A stretch of 64,000 nucleotides of DNA, taken from positions 1 through 64,000 of the forward strand of contig JANQJC010000087.1 of assembly GCA_028281825.1 (NCBI GenBank), in the 5' to 3' direction. The notes under the pieces are model-generated. The model saw only the letters and a list, made by a program, of their open reading frames with translations. It ran no database searches and had not been told where the DNA came from. Positions 8,473-17,617 of this stretch are shown piece after piece. The stretch comes from Flavobacteriales bacterium (GTDB lineage Bacteria; Bacteroidota; Bacteroidia; JANQJC01). Every line of letters starts with the position of its first letter. Positions within the stretch are counted from its first letter, which is position 1. The position numbers were made by a program, and so were the translations under genes.

Positions 8473-9627
8473 ATGCGGAAAGCGATATACATTATCCTTT
8501 ACATTGTAACAGTATTCCTTTTTCAGGAGATGGCATTGCGTATCTGTTTTCCGCTACCTGAAGTTACTAACTTCAATCGTAGTGATTTTACCCCAAGGCC
8601 TGATAATATCGAATCGATTAACCCCATTCGTTATGAGAAAAAGACCTTTCAATCTTACCCCGACACGATTTTTAAGTTTGTCCACCGATTGAATGGTTAT
8701 GGCTTCAGGGATAAAGATTGGAGTGTTGAGAAACCAAAACGCAAAAAGCGAATCATGTTTATAGGTGACAGCTTTACAGAGGGCGTTATGGTTTCAGAAG
8801 GTGAAACAATACCTGATGTATTCAATAAACTAGCAGGTGTCGACCAATATGAAACTATGAATATGGGGGTATTGGGTGCCGGCTTGCCGGAGTACTCTCT
8901 TTTAACTGCAAGTGCCGTTCCACTATTCAAGCCCGACTATCTTTTTTTAGTGCTTTTCTCTAATGACATTTCCAGGCGCAAACCTGCACTACCAACTAAT
9001 ATTGAATACACCAAGCGCAACAAATACATCCCAAGGTTACTGGAATTAATTAAGTTGCTTATCAAAGGGGAGCCATTGCCTTTCAGATGGAAAAAGACCA
9101 CTTCTTTAATGCCCTCCACGCCTGATCTTTGGACCTTATATGAAAGCGAAGTCAGCAAACATGCTGACAACGAGTTTGCACAGTATATGAAAGAGGGCAA
9201 CTACAATATTTTTCGTCTTAACTATGTGGCTTCAGAAGAAAAATACTTGAAAGTACATACTGATATGGAGCCTTATTTGGAATGGATTAACAAGTTTGCC
9301 GCCTATCATGGGGCACAACTGGTAGTGTGTTATATACCCAGCAGGCAACAAGTAACTCAATACTATTATCCTTTTGAGCTACCCACCTGCCGCATATTAT
9401 GTCCTGACTCTATGGATTTAACCACACCTGAATATAATATTCACCAAAAGGAATTGAAACGAGCTTGTGATGCTCTCAACATTCAATTTATTGACCTTAC
9501 AGAAATCATTAAAAAAGAAGAAGACAAAGGCAACCACCTTTACTGGGGTTATGACGACCACATGAGAGCCAAAGGCTACCAATTGGTGAGTGAGACGCTT
9601 TTTAGGGAGTGGAGAGGTGGCAGCTGA
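8473..9627 (+). CDS. SGNH/GDSL-like hydrolase family protein
   Basis: A 384-residue protein with an N-terminal membrane or signal helix (residues 4-20) and an SGNH-hydrolase-like domain. The block I motif FIGDSFTEG places the nucleophile at Ser100. Block II is GVLGAG, block III LFSND, and block V is near DDHMRAKGY with His363. Such proteins remove or transfer acyl groups, often acetyl groups on glycans, or act as esterases; the substrate here is unknown. The N-terminal helix suggests periplasmic exposure with a membrane anchor. It follows the coiled-coil gene by 66 bases on the same strand, and may be cotranscribed. A one-mismatch promoter box, TATCATTG, lies at 8449-8456. Confidence 0.8.
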   Translation: MRKAIYIILYIVTVFLFQEMALRICFPLPEVTNFNRSDFTPRPDNIESINPIRYEKKTFQSYPDTIFKFVHRLNGYGFRDKDWSVEKPKRKKRIMFIGDSFTEGVMVSEGETIPDVFNKLAGVDQYETMNMGVLGAGLPEYSLLTASAVPLFKPDYLFLVLFSNDISRRKPALPTNIEYTKRNKYIPRLLELIKLLIKGEPLPFRWKKTTSLMPSTPDLWTLYESEVSKHADNEFAQYMKEGNYNIFRLNYVASEEKYLKVHTDMEPYLEWINKFAAYHGAQLVVCYIPSRQQVTQYYYPFELPTCRILCPDSMDLTTPEYNIHQKELKRACDALNIQFIDLTEIIKKEEDKGNHLYWGYDDHMRAKGYQLVSETLFREWRGGS

Positions 9628-9644
9628 CAGAAGTTAAAACCCGT

Positions 9645-10034
9645 TTATTTGGATTTCTTCTTTAAATCCTCAAGTTTGCCTTGTAACCATTCGGAATCAT
9701 CAGTTTTAATCTGAATGATTTGGTCTAGTGATAATTTTGTGTTGGACATCAAACTATACCTAACTGATTCATCCACATCAGCTTTTAATAAGTTAAAGAT
9801 TTTCTCATTAATTTTTCGTTTTCTTGCGATGGCGCATCTCACAGTTATGTCTTCATCAGTTGCAAGAAATTCAAGTATTTCTATTGAGATGGTCTTATTA
9901 AGTATTACCCAAACTTTATATTCTGGGTATCTATCAATTACATCATGCCATACTGAAATATCTGCAACATCATGAGTGGCCCTTTGGTCGTTTGAGTTTC
10001 GAAGTTTGATGAATTCGTCAGCAGATTTAATCAT
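9645..10034 (-). CDS. Small helical-repeat (LRV/HEAT-like) protein
   Basis: A 129-residue protein of unknown function. Residues 45-125 hold about three helical repeats of the type ILEFLATDEDITVRCAIARK, then IFNLLKADVDESVRYSLMSN, then a degenerate third. This pattern (Leu-Ala-x-Asp-x-Asp followed by Val-Arg) is that of leucine-rich-repeat-variant or HEAT-like repeats, usually protein-binding. No signal peptide is present. It lies 39 bases downstream of the toxin gene on the same strand, so it may be cotranscribed with the toxin-antitoxin pair, but it is not a usual member of such modules. Confidence 0.65.
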   Translation of the reverse strand: MIKSADEFIKLRNSNDQRATHDVADISVWHDVIDRYPEYKVWVILNKTISIEILEFLATDEDITVRCAIARKRKINEKIFNLLKADVDESVRYSLMSNTKLSLDQIIQIKTDDSEWLQGKLEDLKKKSK

Positions 10035-10073
10035 TGGGAAGAGTTTAATAAGCCAAATTCGGTTTCAACCAAA

Positions 10074-10382
10074 TTAGCCTTCTAACAATTCTAACAACTT
10101 CTTTGGATCTTGTCTATTGTCCCAAAAGGCAGTAATAATTATTTGTGTTGGAGAAAATTTATAATAAATGCTAAAATGACCCATCGCAGATTCTCTTGTG
10201 TCAGGAAATTCTGCCTCTTTAAAACCTTTGGGGTGTTTGGCTATTGTGGATGTTTGTCTTGAAATAAGCTTGATAAGCTTTTCTGAATAGGCACTTGAGC
10301 CATTTCTTTTGGTCCAGTAGAGAAGAATTAGCCGACGTTGCTTTTTGGCGGTTTCAGTCCAAACTATTGTTCTCTCAGCCAC
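10074..10382 (-). CDS. RelE/ParE family toxin
   Basis: A 102-residue type II toxin-like protein. The N-terminal VWTETAKKQRR helix, the central AKHPKGFKEAEFPDTRES segment and the C-terminal strands FSIYYKFSPTQIIITAFWDNRQDPKKL follow the RelE/ParE fold. Members either cleave mRNA on the ribosome or inhibit gyrase; the sequence alone does not say which. The gene overlaps the upstream antitoxin gene by 19 bases, the standard arrangement for such pairs. Confidence 0.85.
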   Translation of the reverse strand: MAERTIVWTETAKKQRRLILLYWTKRNGSSAYSEKLIKLISRQTSTIAKHPKGFKEAEFPDTRESAMGHFSIYYKFSPTQIIITAFWDNRQDPKKLLELLEG

Positions 10383-10606
10383 TTTAAGTCTTCTTTGTCC
10401 AAAGTGCCTTGGTCAATCAAATTACCATTAGCAATATCCTGCTCACTCATTTCAAGCATTAAAACTTGTTCTTCAGTAAGCCTTACCTTATCAGAATTGC
10501 CAGTGTTGCCTTGTACCAATTGGTTTAAAGCGGATAAGTATTCTTTATTAGTAATTGTTAATAGCTTATCAATTATGCTATTTCTAATATTGTCAATTGA
10601 AGCCAT
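10364..10606 (-). CDS. Antitoxin of the RelE/ParE pair
   Basis: An 80-residue protein whose C-terminal part (LTEEQVLMLEMSEQDIANG and DQGTLDKEDLKWL) resembles antitoxins that precede RelE/ParE toxins in Bacteroidota. The N-terminal half is helical and may dimerise or bind DNA, though no clear helix-turn-helix or ribbon-helix-helix is visible. It would neutralise the toxin encoded by the overlapping downstream gene and autoregulate the operon (family knowledge). It starts 49 bases after the metH stop. Confidence 0.75.
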   Translation of the reverse strand: MASIDNIRNSIIDKLLTITNKEYLSALNQLVQGNTGNSDKVRLTEEQVLMLEMSEQDIANGNLIDQGTLDKEDLKWLREQ

Positions 10607-10655
10607 GTTGAATTCTATTTACTTCAAATATCGTGAATTTTTGCCTCATATTGCA

Positions 10656-13340
10656 TCAATACCCCAAATTAGGGCTCATCCACCTTTCCACTTGTTCAAT
10701 GCTCATGCCTTTGCGCTTGGCGTAATCTTCCACTTGGTCTTTGGTAATTTTTCCCAAGCCAAAATACTTGCTCTCTGGGTGGGCAAAATACAAACCAGAA
10801 ACCGAGGCGGCAGGCATCATTGCAAGGCTTTCGGTCAAAGTAATACTAGCTTTATCTGCATTTAATAGTTTAAAGATAGTTGGCTTTTCAGTATGGTCGG
10901 GGCAAGCTGGGTAGCCAGGTGCTGGGCGTATGCCACGGTATTTTTCCTTAATCAATTCGTCGTTACTCAAATCCTCATTAGGCTCGTAGCCCCAAAATTC
11001 TTTGCGTACACGTTCGTGCATCCTTTCGGCAAAGGCTTCAGCAAGGCGGTCGGCAAGGGCTTTTAGCAAAATACTATTGTAATCGTCGTGGTCTTCTTCA
11101 AACTTTTTTATCCACTTTTCAATACCCACACCAGCAGTTACTGCAAATGCACCAACGTAGTCTTCCAATCCGGTTTCCCTTGGTGCTACATAGTCTGCTA
11201 AGGCAATATTAGAGGCTGTGGCGGCTTTCTTGGTTTGCTGCCTCAGGCTGTGTAATGTCTCTAACTTGGTTTTCCTGCTTTCATCAGTAAACAGCACTAT
11301 ATCATCCCCTTCGGCATTGGCAGGCCATATGCCTATCACAGCATTAGCAGTCAACCATTTTTCACCCACGATGCGCTTTAATAGCTTTTGTGCGTCATCG
11401 TATAGCTTTTTGGCTTCAACTCCTACTACTTCATCTTCTAGTATCTTGGGGAATTTACCTGCCAACTCCCAGGTCTGGAAGAAAGGTGTCCAGTCGATGT
11501 AATCCACTAATTCAGCCAATGGATACTCCTCAAATACTTTTGTTCCCAAGAACTTAGGCTTGGCAATATCTTCCGCCTTCCATTCAATCGGGAATTTATT
11601 CGCCCTCGCATCCTCAATACTTAAGAATTCCTTTTGCCCATGTTTCTTCTCATGGTAGTCGCGCAACTTCTGGTATTCCTGCCTGATGTCTTCAACAAAA
11701 ACGCCTTTTCTCTCCTTACTCAACAAGCTTTCCACTACCGTTACAGAGCGAGAGGCATCCAATACATGCACTGCCTGCCCTTTCTTGTAGTGTTGCTCAA
11801 TTTTCACAGCAGTATGTACTCTGGAAGTAGTTGCCCCACCAATTAATAGGGGAACTTCAAATCCACCTCGTTCCATTTCTTTGGCTACATATACCATTTC
11901 ATCCAATGATGGGGTAATCAAGCCACTCAAACCAATTACGTCTACATTCTCGGCTTTGGCTGTTTCTAATATCTTCTCGCAAGGCACCATCACACCCATA
12001 TCTACAACTTCGTAATTGTTGCAACCCAACACAACGCCAACTATATTCTTCCCGATATCATGCACATCACCTTTCACAGTAGCCATGAGCACCTTACCAT
12101 TGGTTTTAGTTCCCTCTGATTTTTCGGCTTCTATATACGGTGTCAAATAAGCCACTGATTTTTTCATTACCCTGGCGCTCTTTACCACTTGTGGTAAGAA
12201 CATCTTACCAGAACCAAATAGGTCACCCACAATGTTCATTCCACTCATCAATGGGCCCTCAATTACCTCAATAGGGCGGTCATATTTCAGGCGGGCTTCC
12301 TCCGTATCAGCATCTATATAATCCACAATACCTTTTACTAGGGCATGGCTTAATCTTTCTTCTACTGTTCCTTTTCGCCACTCTTCATCTGCTACCTTAG
12401 ACTTTTCAGCACCCACAAAGGTTTCCGCAAAGCTCAAAAGCCTTTCAGTTGCATCATCCCTGCGGTTAAGTAAAACATCTTCCACACGCTCCAAAAGGTC
12501 TTTTGGTATTTCCTCATAAACCTCTAACATACTTGGGTTCACGATACCCATATCCATACCATGCTTAATACCATGATACAGGAAAGCAGAATGCATGGCC
12601 TCACGTACCGCATTGTTCCCACGAAAAGAAAACGAAACGTTACTCACACCCCCACTTACTTTCGCACCAGGTAGATTCTCCTTTATCCATTTAGTGGCAC
12701 GGAAAAAGTCAACCGCATTATTATTGTGTTCTTCAATACCAGTAGCAACGGGGAATATATTCGGGTCAAAAATGATATCCTGCGGCGGGAATTTCACCAC
12801 ATTCACCAATATGTCATAAGAGCGTTTGCATATCTCTATACGCCTATCATAGCTATCAGCCTGGCCTTTTTCATCAAAAGCCATCACAATCACAGCCGCA
12901 CCATACATCTTCACTTTCTTGGCTTGGCGAATAAACTCTTCTTCACCCGCTTTTAGGCTAATGGAGTTCACCACAGGCTTACCCTGAACGCACTTTAATC
13001 CAGCCTCAATTATTTCCCACTTACTGGAGTCTATCATCACTGGTATGCGGGCTATCTCAGGCTCGCTCGCCATCAGATTAAGGAACTTCACCATTGCCTT
13101 TTCGCCATCCAACATCCCTTCATCCATATTTACATCGATGATTTGGGCGCCACCTCGTACTTGGTCTAATGCCACTGATAGGGCTTCTTCGTAGTTTTCC
13201 TCCTTTATCAGGCGAAGGAACTTTCTGGAACCAGTCACATTAGTCCGCTCACCCACATTCACGAAATTCGTTTCTGGGGTAATCACCAATGGCTCAAGGC
13301 CACTTAATTTTAAAGGAGGAAGATGATGTATGTTGCTCAT
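10656..13340 (-). CDS. metH: Cobalamin-dependent methionine synthase, C-terminal subunit
   Basis: This protein carries the methyltetrahydrofolate, cobalamin and reactivation modules of methionine synthase; it works with the homocysteine module encoded just upstream. The 894 residues run as pterin-binding domain (about 20-285, [14 protein letters not shown]), cobalamin cap (about 310-405), B12-binding Rossmann domain (about 415-550, GDVHDIGKN with the cobalt-ligand His427) and SAM-binding activation domain (about 575-890, [15 protein letters not shown]). The ATG directly follows the upstream TAA with no gap, so the pair is translationally coupled. The usual single-chain enzyme is about 1230 residues, equal to the sum of these two proteins. 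A SAM-I riboswitch precedes the operon. Confidence 0.95.
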   Translation of the reverse strand: MSNIHHLPPLKLSGLEPLVITPETNFVNVGERTNVTGSRKFLRLIKEENYEEALSVALDQVRGGAQIIDVNMDEGMLDGEKAMVKFLNLMASEPEIARIPVMIDSSKWEIIEAGLKCVQGKPVVNSISLKAGEEEFIRQAKKVKMYGAAVIVMAFDEKGQADSYDRRIEICKRSYDILVNVVKFPPQDIIFDPNIFPVATGIEEHNNNAVDFFRATKWIKENLPGAKVSGGVSNVSFSFRGNNAVREAMHSAFLYHGIKHGMDMGIVNPSMLEVYEEIPKDLLERVEDVLLNRRDDATERLLSFAETFVGAEKSKVADEEWRKGTVEERLSHALVKGIVDYIDADTEEARLKYDRPIEVIEGPLMSGMNIVGDLFGSGKMFLPQVVKSARVMKKSVAYLTPYIEAEKSEGTKTNGKVLMATVKGDVHDIGKNIVGVVLGCNNYEVVDMGVMVPCEKILETAKAENVDVIGLSGLITPSLDEMVYVAKEMERGGFEVPLLIGGATTSRVHTAVKIEQHYKKGQAVHVLDASRSVTVVESLLSKERKGVFVEDIRQEYQKLRDYHEKKHGQKEFLSIEDARANKFPIEWKAEDIAKPKFLGTKVFEEYPLAELVDYIDWTPFFQTWELAGKFPKILEDEVVGVEAKKLYDDAQKLLKRIVGEKWLTANAVIGIWPANAEGDDIVLFTDESRKTKLETLHSLRQQTKKAATASNIALADYVAPRETGLEDYVGAFAVTAGVGIEKWIKKFEEDHDDYNSILLKALADRLAEAFAERMHERVRKEFWGYEPNEDLSNDELIKEKYRGIRPAPGYPACPDHTEKPTIFKLLNADKASITLTESLAMMPAASVSGLYFAHPESKYFGLGKITKDQVEDYAKRKGMSIEQVERWMSPNLGY

Positions 13341-14354
13341 TTAAACTTCTGCTAATTTCTGTAATGGCCTGGGTTGGTATTGGGCGGAAACTTCCGCTAT
13401 TGCCTTGATATGGCCTGGAGTAGTGCCACAACAACCACCTATTATATTGATGAGGCCTTCATCTAAAAACTCTTTGATTTGCTCCTGCATCTGTTCAGGG
13501 GTTTCGTCGTATTCACCAAACTCGTTAGGTAAGCCTGCGTTAGGGTGGGCGCTCACAAGATAGTCAGCCTTCTTGTCCAAAGTTTGCAAATAAGGGCGCA
13601 ATTGCCTTGCCCCTAAGGCGCAATTCAAGCCTACACTTAATAATGGGAAGTGAGAGACAGACACCAAAAACGCTTCCGTTGTTTGCCCTGAAAGCGTCCT
13701 GCCGCTGGCATCAGTTATAGTACCCGAAACCATCACGGGAACATCCTGCCCTACTTCATCCATCAATTCATACACTGCAAATAATGCGGCTTTGGCATTA
13801 AGGGTATCAAATATCGTTTCAATCAGGAAAATATCCACTCCGCCATCTAATAAGGCTTGGGCTTGGTGCTTATAGGCTTCCTTCAATTGGTCGAAATTAA
13901 TAGCCCTATACCCTGGGTCGTTTACGTCAGGGGAGAGAGAAGCAGTTCTATTAGTCGGCCCTATCGAGCCTGCTACAAATCTCGGCTTGTCAGGGTTTTT
14001 GGTAGTAAACACATCTGCTACTTCCCTGGCAATTTTTGCCGACTCAAAATTGAGGTCATATACTGTTTGCTCGTCCAACTCATAATCTGCCTGGGCAATG
14101 GTGGTAGAACTAAAAGTGTTGGTCTCAGCAATATCAGCACCAGCTTCGTAATACTCCCTGTGTATATCTTTGATGATATCAGGACGAGTAATACTCAGCA
14201 AATCATTATTGCCTTTCAGTGGCAAAGAGTGGTCTTTAAACCTTTCCCCGCGGAAATCTTCTTCCTCCAATTTATAGCGCTGTATCATGGTGCCCATAGC
14301 TCCATCCAGCACCAGGATGCGTTTTTCTAACTCCTTTTTAATGTCTTTTTTCAT
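13341..14354 (-). CDS. metH: Methionine synthase, homocysteine-binding N-terminal subunit
   Basis: A 337-residue homocysteine S-methyltransferase domain that activates homocysteine thiolate on zinc for methylation. It begins [10 protein letters not shown] and carries the expected zinc ligands Cys245 (GLNCALGAR), Cys308 and Cys309 ([10 protein letters not shown]). It equals the first module of single-chain MetH. The stop codon abuts the start codon of the second subunit, so the break falls exactly at a domain linker; it is a natural gene split known in Bacteroidota, not a frameshift. The gene is preceded by a riboswitch-controlled terminator, so expression should fall when SAM is plentiful. 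Confidence 0.95.
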   Translation of the reverse strand: MKKDIKKELEKRILVLDGAMGTMIQRYKLEEEDFRGERFKDHSLPLKGNNDLLSITRPDIIKDIHREYYEAGADIAETNTFSSTTIAQADYELDEQTVYDLNFESAKIAREVADVFTTKNPDKPRFVAGSIGPTNRTASLSPDVNDPGYRAINFDQLKEAYKHQAQALLDGGVDIFLIETIFDTLNAKAALFAVYELMDEVGQDVPVMVSGTITDASGRTLSGQTTEAFLVSVSHFPLLSVGLNCALGARQLRPYLQTLDKKADYLVSAHPNAGLPNEFGEYDETPEQMQEQIKEFLDEGLINIIGGCCGTTPGHIKAIAEVSAQYQPRPLQKLAEV

Positions 14355-14372
14355 TTTCTAATTTTTTGGTTA

Positions 14373-14387
14373 AACGATATTATCGTT
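14373..14387. repeat. Short inverted repeat in the metH leader
   Basis: AACGATA-T-TATCGTT is a 7-base perfect inverted repeat with a one-base centre. It lies between the riboswitch terminator and the metH start. It may be a small hairpin near the ribosome-binding region or chance. Confidence 0.3.
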
Positions 14388-14388
14388 C

Positions 14389-14425
14389 CAAAAAAAAACC
14401 CTCCTGCTTTTAAGCAGAAGGGTTA
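14389..14425 (-). terminator. Riboswitch expression-platform terminator before metH
   Basis: On the minus strand CCCTTCTGCTT, a short loop and AAGCAGGAGGG form an 11-pair stem (one G-U pair), followed by nine or more T residues. It lies between the SAM-I aptamer and metH, the arrangement of a transcription-terminating riboswitch. Confidence 0.85.
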
Positions 14426-14460
14426 AGAATATGTTGTTTCAAATTTGATACTTAATCCAT

Positions 14461-14580
14461 CTCTGCTTATCTGCACTCATTTTCATGAGCAAGGAATTGG
14501 CACCTTTTCATCCCCTTGCAGGGCTTGAGAGGTTGCCAAGACGTCGTAGGGCCTGTCCCTCGGTCTTTCTCGATAAGAAG
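14461..14580 (-). promoter_or_regulatory. SAM-I (S-box) riboswitch aptamer
   Basis: Read on the minus strand, the conserved blocks of the S-box aptamer appear in order: CTTATCGAG at the 5' side of P1, GAGGGACAGGCCC, GGCAACC, GGTGCCAATTCC, a P4 hairpin CTCAT-GAAA-ATGAG and a closing GATAAG that pairs with CTTATC. A terminator follows about 35 bases downstream, then metH. Binding of S-adenosylmethionine to this RNA is known to promote termination, which fits control of methionine synthesis. Confidence 0.93.
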
Positions 14581-14600
14581 AATTTTTTAAAGAACTGGTG

Positions 14601-14608
14601 CAAAGATA
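14601..14608 (-). promoter_or_regulatory. -7 promoter box for the metH riboswitch transcript
   Basis: CAAAGATA on the plus strand reads TATCTTTG on the minus strand, an exact TAnnTTTG match. It lies about 20 bases upstream of the first aptamer base, where a start site for the riboswitch RNA is expected. Confidence 0.55.
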
Positions 14609-14657
14609 GTTAATAATCCTCGAAAGAAAAAATAAGTGGGTATTGCATTATAGTATG

Positions 14658-16259
14658 TTATTTTGAGAGATTATCAATCTTCTCATCCATATTCTCAATG
14701 ATTGCATTGATTAAGAATTCTTCTAATTGGTTGAATTCTTCTTTTGATGGGATTTGATGATATATTTTTTGACATTTATTTTCAAGTATTCCACAGTTTA
14801 ACTTAATATCATATCTCTCATAAAAAAACTCGGTTTGAATGTAAGTATGTATATCGAAGGCCTTTGTTCCTGCTTTTTTAAAACCTTGCAATACTATTCC
14901 TACTCCTAAGCTTCGCACATCATCTTTTATTAATGCTAAATCAAAGTCAGCTTGGTTATGGAAAGGGTTTCCAGATCCATTAATATAGACTACTTTCTCG
15001 TGAGAGATAAATAGAGAAAGTAGTTCATTATCTATTAGTGACTGATAAATTCGTTCATAGTATGGCAATAAAAACAAGGAATAGATTTCTCTTACGGCTT
15101 CTATAGTTTTTGGCTGTGCTTCTCCTAAAGAGAGTTTGCTAATCTTCCTTTTTAAAGATGTTAGTTTTTTTTCAAATGAACTTTCATGTTCTTTTAATTC
15201 TTCATCTATGCGTTGTTCAAGTTCTTCTATGGAGGGAAATTCGCTTTTAATATCTTCGGGTAATCTTTCTGCAATCTTATATTCCGCAATTCCAATAGGT
15301 TTTGATGTGTCTCTCAGAGAATATTCTGCAACAACTTTATTCTTAGTCTTACATAAGATTAGTCCAATTGTAGGTTCATCAAAACGCCCTTTCAATTGAT
15401 CATCTGCCAAACCCATATATAGGTTCATTTTACTTACGTATTCAGGTTCAAAGTCGCCTATTTTGAGTTCAATGATAATATATCTTCTAAGCTTGGTATG
15501 ATAAAATAATAAGTCGACAAAAAATTCCTTACCATCAACTTCAAATCTTTTTTGTTGCGCCATGAAAGCGAAGCCATCACCTAGCTCTAATAATAAGTTT
15601 TTGATTTGACTTATCAATGCTTTTTCTAAGTCTCGTTCTCTTGCTTGTTCGCTAAGCATTATAAAGTCTAGGTGATAAGGATCCTTAAATAATTGAACCG
15701 CCAATTCGGATTCATCAGTAGGTAAAGTCTTATCAAAGTTATTTGTAAGTTTTCCTTGTCTTTTATGCAAACCACTTTCGATCTGGTGAATTAGGACGTC
15801 TCTTGTCCACCCATTTTTTAAAGTCTCTTGTGCATAAAAGAGCCTAGAGCTAGTTTCTTTTAGTTTGTCTAATAGGATACAATTATGACCCCATGGTAAT
15901 TGTGCAACGCTCTGTTGCACAAATTCGAAAGATTCAGGGTTTTTGGATTGTGCAACACTCTGTTGCACAACTACGAAATGAGGGTAGGCTTCTGCAAAAG
16001 CCCTCATATATTTAATATTTCTGAGTGAGAGTCCCTTCATATCAGGAAACTCTAGCTTAAGGTCGGAGGCTAGCCTCTCTATTACTTTAGTTCCCCACCC
16101 CTCTTGTTCTTGCTGTTGGAGGATAACATTACCTATTTCCCAATAAACAGATATTAACTCATAATTAACGGCTAAAGTTGCTTTTAATCGGGCATACCTG
16201 ATTTTTTCTTTCAGGCTCTGCAAGGTTTCAAAATAACTTTTATCCAATTCAGAAGCCAT
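14658..16259 (-). CDS. DUF1016 (YhcG-like) PD-(D/E)XK nuclease with C-terminal extension
   Basis: A 533-residue protein. Residues 5-170 match the DUF1016 N-terminal domain (VYWEIGNVI, GLSLRNIKYMRAFAEAYP, QLPWGHN). Residues 185-345 form the PD-(D/E)XK nuclease domain, with the acidic residue Asp249 in EFFVDLLFYH and Glu264-x-Lys266 in IIIELKIGD. The family is widespread and poorly characterised; a role in DNA processing or defence is possible. Typical members stop near residue 350; here about 165 more residues (367-533) follow that I do not recognise, with a coiled stretch at the junction. An internal 16-residue duplication places two copies of VQQSVAQ at 98-104 and 114-120. No methylase or other restriction gene is adjacent. 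Confidence 0.8.
   Translation of the reverse strand: MASELDKSYFETLQSLKEKIRYARLKATLAVNYELISVYWEIGNVILQQQEQEGWGTKVIERLASDLKLEFPDMKGLSLRNIKYMRAFAEAYPHFVVVQQSVAQSKNPESFEFVQQSVAQLPWGHNCILLDKLKETSSRLFYAQETLKNGWTRDVLIHQIESGLHKRQGKLTNNFDKTLPTDESELAVQLFKDPYHLDFIMLSEQARERDLEKALISQIKNLLLELGDGFAFMAQQKRFEVDGKEFFVDLLFYHTKLRRYIIIELKIGDFEPEYVSKMNLYMGLADDQLKGRFDEPTIGLILCKTKNKVVAEYSLRDTSKPIGIAEYKIAERLPEDIKSEFPSIEELEQRIDEELKEHESSFEKKLTSLKRKISKLSLGEAQPKTIEAVREIYSLFLLPYYERIYQSLIDNELLSLFISHEKVVYINGSGNPFHNQADFDLALIKDDVRSLGVGIVLQGFKKAGTKAFDIHTYIQTEFFYERYDIKLNCGILENKCQKIYHQIPSKEEFNQLEEFLINAIIENMDEKIDNLSK
15900..15970. repeat. Two in-frame palindromic elements 48 bp apart
   Basis: TTGTGCAAC-NCTCT-GTTGCACAA occurs at 15900-15922 and 15948-15970, each a perfect 9-base inverted repeat with a 5-base loop, differing at one base. 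Both fall in the DUF1016 gene and encode the same VQQSVAQ motif, in frame because 48 is a multiple of three. Confidence 0.85.
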
Positions 16260-16288
16260 AATTACGGGGTTGAATTATTGAAAGTCAC

Positions 16289-16318
16289 CCTCCCCTTGGG
16301 GAGGCTAGGCGGAGCCTC
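16289..16318. repeat. GC-rich intergenic hairpin after the E2 gene
   Basis: CCTCCCC-TT-GGGGAGG (16289-16304) is a perfect 7-base inverted repeat, and an overlapping GAGGCT/AGCCTC pair (16301-16306 with 16313-16318) reaches the E2 stop codon. No T-run follows on either strand, so it is not a standard terminator. It may be an intergenic repeat of the genome; copy number cannot be seen here. Confidence 0.4.
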
Positions 16319-17586
16319 TATAACCCCAACAACACTTCCTCTGGGCTCTTGCTGCCAAATATCAATCTTACAGGGTTCTCCAGCATTTCCTTCACTTTGT
16401 ATAGGAAACCTACAGACTCCTTACCATCAATAATTCTGTGGTCGTAGGAAAGGGCAACGAACATCACTGGCCTAATCTCTACCTTGCCATCCACAGCCAC
16501 TGGCCTTTCTACTATATTGTGCATACCCAATATAGCGCTTTGCGGTGGGTTTAGGATAGGGGTAGAAAGCATGCTACCAAACACCCCACCATTGGTGATG
16601 GTAAAGGTGCCGCCACTCATATCGTCGAGTGAAAGCTTACCATCCCTTGCTTTAAGGGCTAAAGTTTTGATGCCTGACTCAATCTCAGCCAAGGACATGG
16701 TTTCTGCATTTCTCAATACGGGCACCATCAAGCCTTTTGGGGTGCTTACTGCAATACCTATGTCAGCATAATTATGGTAAATAATTTCATTGCCATCTAT
16801 CTGGGCATTTACCGCAGGGAAATGGTTCAAGGCCTCAGTTACCGCCTTGGTAAAGAAGCTCATGAAACCTACACTTACACCGTGTGTCTCTTTGAATTTC
16901 TCTTTGTAGGCATTACGTATTTTTATAATGGCACTCATGTCCACCTCGTTAAAAGTAGTCAACATGGCAGTCTCATTCTTCACAGAAACAAGCCTTTCAG
17001 AGAGCTTGCGCCTTAGCATACTCATCTTTTGCCTGTCTGTATCGCGTGTGCCGCCCCAACCTGATAGGCTGCCACTATCAATGCCACCAGCTATATAATC
17101 CAACACATCACCTTTAGTAATGCGGCCATCTTTGCCGGTGCCCTTTACTTTATTGGCACTCACACCGTTTTCGTCCATTAGCTTCTTAGCAGCTATGGAT
17201 GGATGTCCATTAGCATAGCTATCACCAGCCTTTGCTTCTTCTTTCTTTGGCGCTTCCTTAGTAGCTGTCTCAACTGCCGGTTTAGCTTCTGGTGTGGCAG
17301 ATGCTTGTGCAGCTTCTTTCTTTTCCTCTTTCTTGCCTGCTGGTGCTTCAGCGTCAGTATCTATGGTACAAATTACGTCACCAACGGCAACAACTTCACC
17401 TGCTTCTACCTTTATTACGACAGCTCCCGCTTCTTCCGCATTAATCGTAAGGGTGGCTTTATCTGAATCGATTTCACAGAGTTCTTCGTCTTTTTCAACG
17501 TAGTCACCTTCTGATACTAGCCAATTGGCAATTTCTACTTCTGTGATTGATTCACCTGGGCTAGGAACTTTTACTTCTACTATCAT
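16318..17586 (-). CDS. sucB: 2-oxoglutarate dehydrogenase E2, dihydrolipoyl succinyltransferase
   Basis: The E2 core of the 2-oxoglutarate dehydrogenase complex transfers the succinyl group from lipoate to CoA in the TCA cycle. The 422 residues show one N-terminal lipoyl domain (Lys43 in EIDSDKATL is the lipoylation site), an Ala/Lys/Glu-rich linker (about 78-125), an E3/E1-binding domain (about 128-165, [10 protein letters not shown]) and the catalytic domain, with His383 and Asp387 in [11 protein letters not shown]. The length is normal. It follows the E1 gene by 31 bases on the same strand, so the two form an operon; the E3 (lipoamide dehydrogenase) gene is not in the window. Confidence 0.96.
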   Translation of the reverse strand: MIVEVKVPSPGESITEVEIANWLVSEGDYVEKDEELCEIDSDKATLTINAEEAGAVVIKVEAGEVVAVGDVICTIDTDAEAPAGKKEEKKEAAQASATPEAKPAVETATKEAPKKEEAKAGDSYANGHPSIAAKKLMDENGVSANKVKGTGKDGRITKGDVLDYIAGGIDSGSLSGWGGTRDTDRQKMSMLRRKLSERLVSVKNETAMLTTFNEVDMSAIIKIRNAYKEKFKETHGVSVGFMSFFTKAVTEALNHFPAVNAQIDGNEIIYHNYADIGIAVSTPKGLMVPVLRNAETMSLAEIESGIKTLALKARDGKLSLDDMSGGTFTITNGGVFGSMLSTPILNPPQSAILGMHNIVERPVAVDGKVEIRPVMFVALSYDHRIIDGKESVGFLYKVKEMLENPVRLIFGSKSPEEVLLGL

Positions 17587-17617
17587 CTTTAGTATTGAGT
17601 ATTAGGACTTTTATTGG

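Noticed and set aside
10338-10865. A 175-codon open frame on the plus strand across the toxin-antitoxin and metH ends.
   Set aside because: It is antisense to three well-supported genes and has no recognisable protein features.
13330-13350. metH split as a sequencing error or frameshift.
   Set aside because: A complete stop and an ATG abut exactly at the boundary between known domains, and both parts keep all key residues; split metH is known in this phylum.
15900-15970. The paired palindromes as a CRISPR array or terminator.
   Set aside because: Only two copies exist, they lie in frame within a coding gene and no cas genes or T-runs are near.
16289-16318. The CCTCCCC/GGGGAGG hairpin as a terminator of the sucA-sucB operon.
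   Set aside because: No U-run follows on the minus strand; termination may still occur but the sequence does not show it.
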